DNA from: an uncultured Clostridia bacterium | GTDB taxonomy: Bacteria > Bacillota > Clostridia > Christensenellales > Aristaeellaceae | Length of the DNA: 7,162 bases | Assembly: GCA_934631055.1 (NCBI GenBank) | Contig: CAKTXP010000124.1 | Span: 1 to 7,162 of the forward strand | Direction of reading: 5' to 3' | Shown: in pieces, positions 5,565-7,162 of the stretch | Layout of the letters: each line of letters starts with the position of its first letter | Numbering within the stretch: position 1 is the stretch's first letter | The notes under the pieces: model-generated | Database searches by the model: none | Told to the model about the DNA's origin: nothing | Seen by the model: the letters and a program-made list of their open reading frames with translations, nothing else | Made by a program: the position numbers and the translations under genes

Positions 5565-5639
5565 CCGGGCGCTGCCCGGATCCGGCAGGAACCTGAGGTT
5601 CCTGCGCTTCCCGATTCTTTATCGCTGCGCGATAAAGAA
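5565..5639 (+). repeat. Modular palindromic repeat, copy 3
   Basis: Three perfect hairpins in series. M1 is CCGGGC/GCCCGG (5565-5570, 5574-5579, loop GCT). M2 is GCAGGAACC/GGTTCCTGC (5585-5593, 5597-5605, loop TGA). After GCTTCCCGA comes M3, an 11-base stem TTCTTTATCGC/GCGATAAAGAA (5615-5625, 5629-5639, loop TGC). It is the cleanest copy in the window. The stems stay paired while their sequence varies between copies, which hints that structure is what is kept. It lies in the leader region of tgt. Confidence 0.8.
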
Positions 5640-5663
5640 AACTTCAAAGTTCATTATCCTACC

Positions 5664-5734
5664 CATTTTGCGAAGCAAAATGAAGCAGGGGTGCAGGGCT
5701 TAGTTCCCTGCCGGGGTTTGGAACAGAGCCCCAA
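5664..5734 (-). repeat. Modular palindromic repeat, inverted copy 3'
   Basis: Read on the minus strand. M1 is a decayed TTGGGGC...CCAA (5734-5718). AACCCCG follows, then M2 GCAGGG/CCCTGC (5711-5706, 5698-5693, seven-base centre), the spacer ACCCCTGCTT and a perfect M3 CATTTTGC/GCAAAATG (5682-5675, 5671-5664, loop TTC). It is the closest relative of copy 1 by direct alignment. It faces copy 3 across a 24-base AT-rich centre (5640-5663) and starts 8 bases after the stop of the upstream gene. Confidence 0.75.
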
Positions 5735-5742
5735 AACGTCCC

Positions 5743-6579
5743 TTATTCGTCTTTCAGAAGCTCGTTCAGGGGCTTCTTTTCACCGGGCGCAGCGGTGACT
5801 TCGTATACGCCCAAACCGATCATCAGGAACATTGCGGCGACGCCGAGGATAGCAAACGGATCGCTGCTATTCAGATTCAGCACACCGTCCAGCGCCGCGC
5901 CGATAAAGATCGGCACGACGCAGGTTGCCAAAAGCGCAATACCCTTGCCGCGCCTGCGGCGCGTCTTTTCGTCCGCCGCTTCCTTGAGCATCAGCAGCTT
6001 TTTGCGCAGGCGCGGGCTGATGGAAAACTCATGGCTGCGTATCTTCGCCCGATTCTTCGGCTTTTTCGCCGTCGTCAGGCAGTAGACGCCCAAGCCGATC
6101 ATCGCGAACATGCCGACCAGCCCCAGCGTTCCGCCGACGTCCATCAGCGAATCGCCGATCAGCGTCATCAGACCTGTAAACGCCATCAACGGCGCGACGC
6201 ACGCGCTGCACAGCGCCGAGCCAATCGCGACCCGATTCTGGTATTCGCTGCTCTGCTTAACATAGTCGGCAGCTTCCTGTTCCGTCATCTGATCCCATCG
6301 TCCGCTGCTCGTCGGCGCGTTCAGCTCTTCAAATCCCTCGCGGCGCATCCTTCTGGGAATATCCGAAAAATCATCCTGCGTCTGCTGCAAAGCCGCTTCC
6401 GCATTCATCCCCTTGTCTCTCAGCGCGTCGTATCGGTCGAGCATCTGCCCAAGCAGATTCACGCGATACAGATCTGCCATCGGTTCGCGCTCGAAGTCCT
6501 CCGTCCTTTCAAGGATATATCGCTTGAAAGAGAGTTCGACTTCCTCGCGCGCAGCGGCGGCGTTTCCGCCTGACATCAT
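5743..6579 (-). CDS. Four-helix membrane protein with internal duplication, function unknown
   Basis: A 278-residue protein. Residues 12-80 are soluble and charged; the stretch MLDRYDALRDKGMNAEAALQQTQDDFSDIP (46-75) recalls the HAAS/DUF1700 or permease-prefix type of N-terminal domain, a weak resemblance. Two hydrophobic pairs follow, at about 117-141 with 149-170 and 213-235 with 242-264, joined by a very basic linker (172-212). The two halves are an internal repeat: residues 122-171 align without gaps to 215-264, with 19 identities, best seen in MFAMIGLGVY versus MFLMIGLGVY. Its ATG overlaps the tcdA stop (ATGA). A second ATG one codon later lies seven bases from AAGGGGG and may be the true start. 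Coupling to tcdA is clear, but no function follows from it. A small sensor, anti-sigma-like or permease-associated protein is possible. Confidence 0.8.
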   Translation of the reverse strand: MMSGGNAAAAREEVELSFKRYILERTEDFEREPMADLYRVNLLGQMLDRYDALRDKGMNAEAALQQTQDDFSDIPRRMRREGFEELNAPTSSGRWDQMTEQEAADYVKQSSEYQNRVAIGSALCSACVAPLMAFTGLMTLIGDSLMDVGGTLGLVGMFAMIGLGVYCLTTAKKPKNRAKIRSHEFSISPRLRKKLLMLKEAADEKTRRRRGKGIALLATCVVPIFIGAALDGVLNLNSSDPFAILGVAAMFLMIGLGVYEVTAAPGEKKPLNELLKDE

Positions 6580-7162
6580 GCTTCCCCCTTCACCATGTTC
6601 TTGATGATCTCGCCCGCCATGATGAGCCCGACGACCGGCGGAACGAAGCTGACGCTTCCGGGCGCATGGCGTCCGTTGCTCTCGTCGGCGACGATCTTCA
6701 GCGGTTCCTCGGTCGAAAAAACGACGCGGTGATGCGCGATGCCCCGCTTTTTGAGCTGGATGCGCATCACGCGGCAGAGCGGGCAGACGCTGGTCTTGGC
6801 GATATCGGCGACCTGGAAACGCGTCGGGTCGAGCTTGTTGCCCGCGCCCATCGCGCTGATGGCGTAAATACCGGCAGCCTGCGCGCGCGTTACCAATTCG
6901 ACCTTGGCTTTCACCGTGTCGATGCAGTCCGCGACTGCGTCAAACTGCGCAAGGTCGAGCGTTTCCGCCGTTTCCGGCGTATAGAACATGCGCATCGGCG
7001 TCACCTCGCAGGCGGGGTTGATATCCCGAACCTGCGCGGCGATGACCTCGACCTTCGGCTGTCCGATGGTCGAATCCATCGCGACCGCCTGCCGGTTGAT
7101 GTTCGTCACACTGACCACGTCGTCGTCGATGACGGCGATGTGTCCGACACCGGCTCTCGCCA
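6576..7162 (-). CDS. tcdA: tRNA threonylcarbamoyladenosine dehydratase, 5' end cut by window edge
   Basis: E1/ThiF-fold enzyme that uses ATP to dehydrate t6A-37 of tRNA to its cyclic form. The visible 194 residues begin inside the nucleotide-binding domain: ARAGVGHIAVIDDDVVSVTNINRQ, which carries the acidic and NxNR elements that bind ATP. STIGQPKVEV, the adenylation-site DCIDTVKAK and the TcdA-type stretch SAMGAGNKLDPTRFQVADI...CPLCRVMR follow, then the closing SFVPPVVGLIMAGEIIKNMV. The LDPTRF/RVMR signature separates it from MoeB and ThiF. The first GTG inside the window (7116-7118) is not the start, because homologous sequence continues upstream of it; the glycine-rich loop and true start lie beyond position 7162. 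Its stop overlaps the start of the downstream membrane-protein gene. Confidence 0.94.
   Translation of the reverse strand, partial: ARAGVGHIAVIDDDVVSVTNINRQAVAMDSTIGQPKVEVIAAQVRDINPACEVTPMRMFYTPETAETLDLAQFDAVADCIDTVKAKVELVTRAQAAGIYAISAMGAGNKLDPTRFQVADIAKTSVCPLCRVMRIQLKKRGIAHHRVVFSTEEPLKIVADESNGRHAPGSVSFVPPVVGLIMAGEIIKNMVKGEA

Noticed and set aside
5600..5682. Promoter for tgt (TTGAAG with GATAAA at 18 bases, or GATAAT near 5653)
   Set aside because: Both are partial matches that coincide with the arms or centre of the repeat element; neither has a good partner box.
7116..7118. GTG as the start of tcdA
   Set aside because: The reading frame continues upstream with conserved E1-fold sequence (AGVGHIAVIDDD), so this is an internal codon of a gene cut by the window edge.
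1..7162. CRISPR array, insertion sequence, toxin-antitoxin or defence system
   Set aside because: No regularly spaced direct repeats, no transposase or nuclease-effector gene; apart from two membrane proteins of unknown role and a rhomboid-like protein, all genes are housekeeping.

Overview
The window looks like chromosomal DNA of a fairly GC-rich Firmicute, most likely of class Clostridia. Three things suggest this: the block rplS-rbgA(ylqF)-rnhB, the block tgt-yajC-TIGR04086 membrane protein that is also known from Bacillus, and the AGGAGG-type ribosome binding sites with one TTG start. Assignment below class is a guess. No transposase, integrase, phage gene, CRISPR array, tRNA or rRNA is visible.

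Layout. Positions 1-2080 (minus strand) hold rplS, a strong intrinsic terminator, a repeat element, rbgA, and rnhB cut by the window edge. L19, a GTPase for late 50S assembly and RNase HII form a ribosome/nucleic-acid housekeeping block. Positions 2081-2327 are a divergent promoter region serving rplS on the minus strand and a catalytically dead-looking rhomboid/derlin-like membrane protein (2328-2996) on the plus strand. A hairpin at 3006-3050 separates that gene from the convergent cluster behind it. The cluster on the minus strand reads, in transcription order, tcdA (partial, 7162-6576), a duplicated four-helix membrane protein of unknown function (6579-5743), tgt (5489-4362), yajC with its own promoter (3963-3568), an intrinsic terminator, and a TIGR04086/DUF3792-type membrane protein (3492-3049). 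Two of these genes act in tRNA modification: TcdA makes cyclic t6A and Tgt inserts the queuosine precursor. YajC belongs to the Sec translocon.

The most unusual content is in three intergenic gaps (1588-1694, 3964-4361, 5490-5742). They carry five copies of a modular palindromic element. Each copy has a GC-rich hairpin (M1), a second hairpin of GCAGGGAAC/GTTCCCTGC type with three-base loop (M2), a spacer resembling ACCCCTTCTT, and a third hairpin or its remnant (M3). In two gaps the element occurs as an inverted pair with the M3 ends facing each other. This is probably a genome-wide, REP/BIME-like family. I found no convincing new defence or metabolic system. The other points worth a second look are residue substitutions in RbgA and Tgt, the histidine-free rhomboid, the internal duplication in the unknown membrane protein, and the placement of terminators inside gene clusters.
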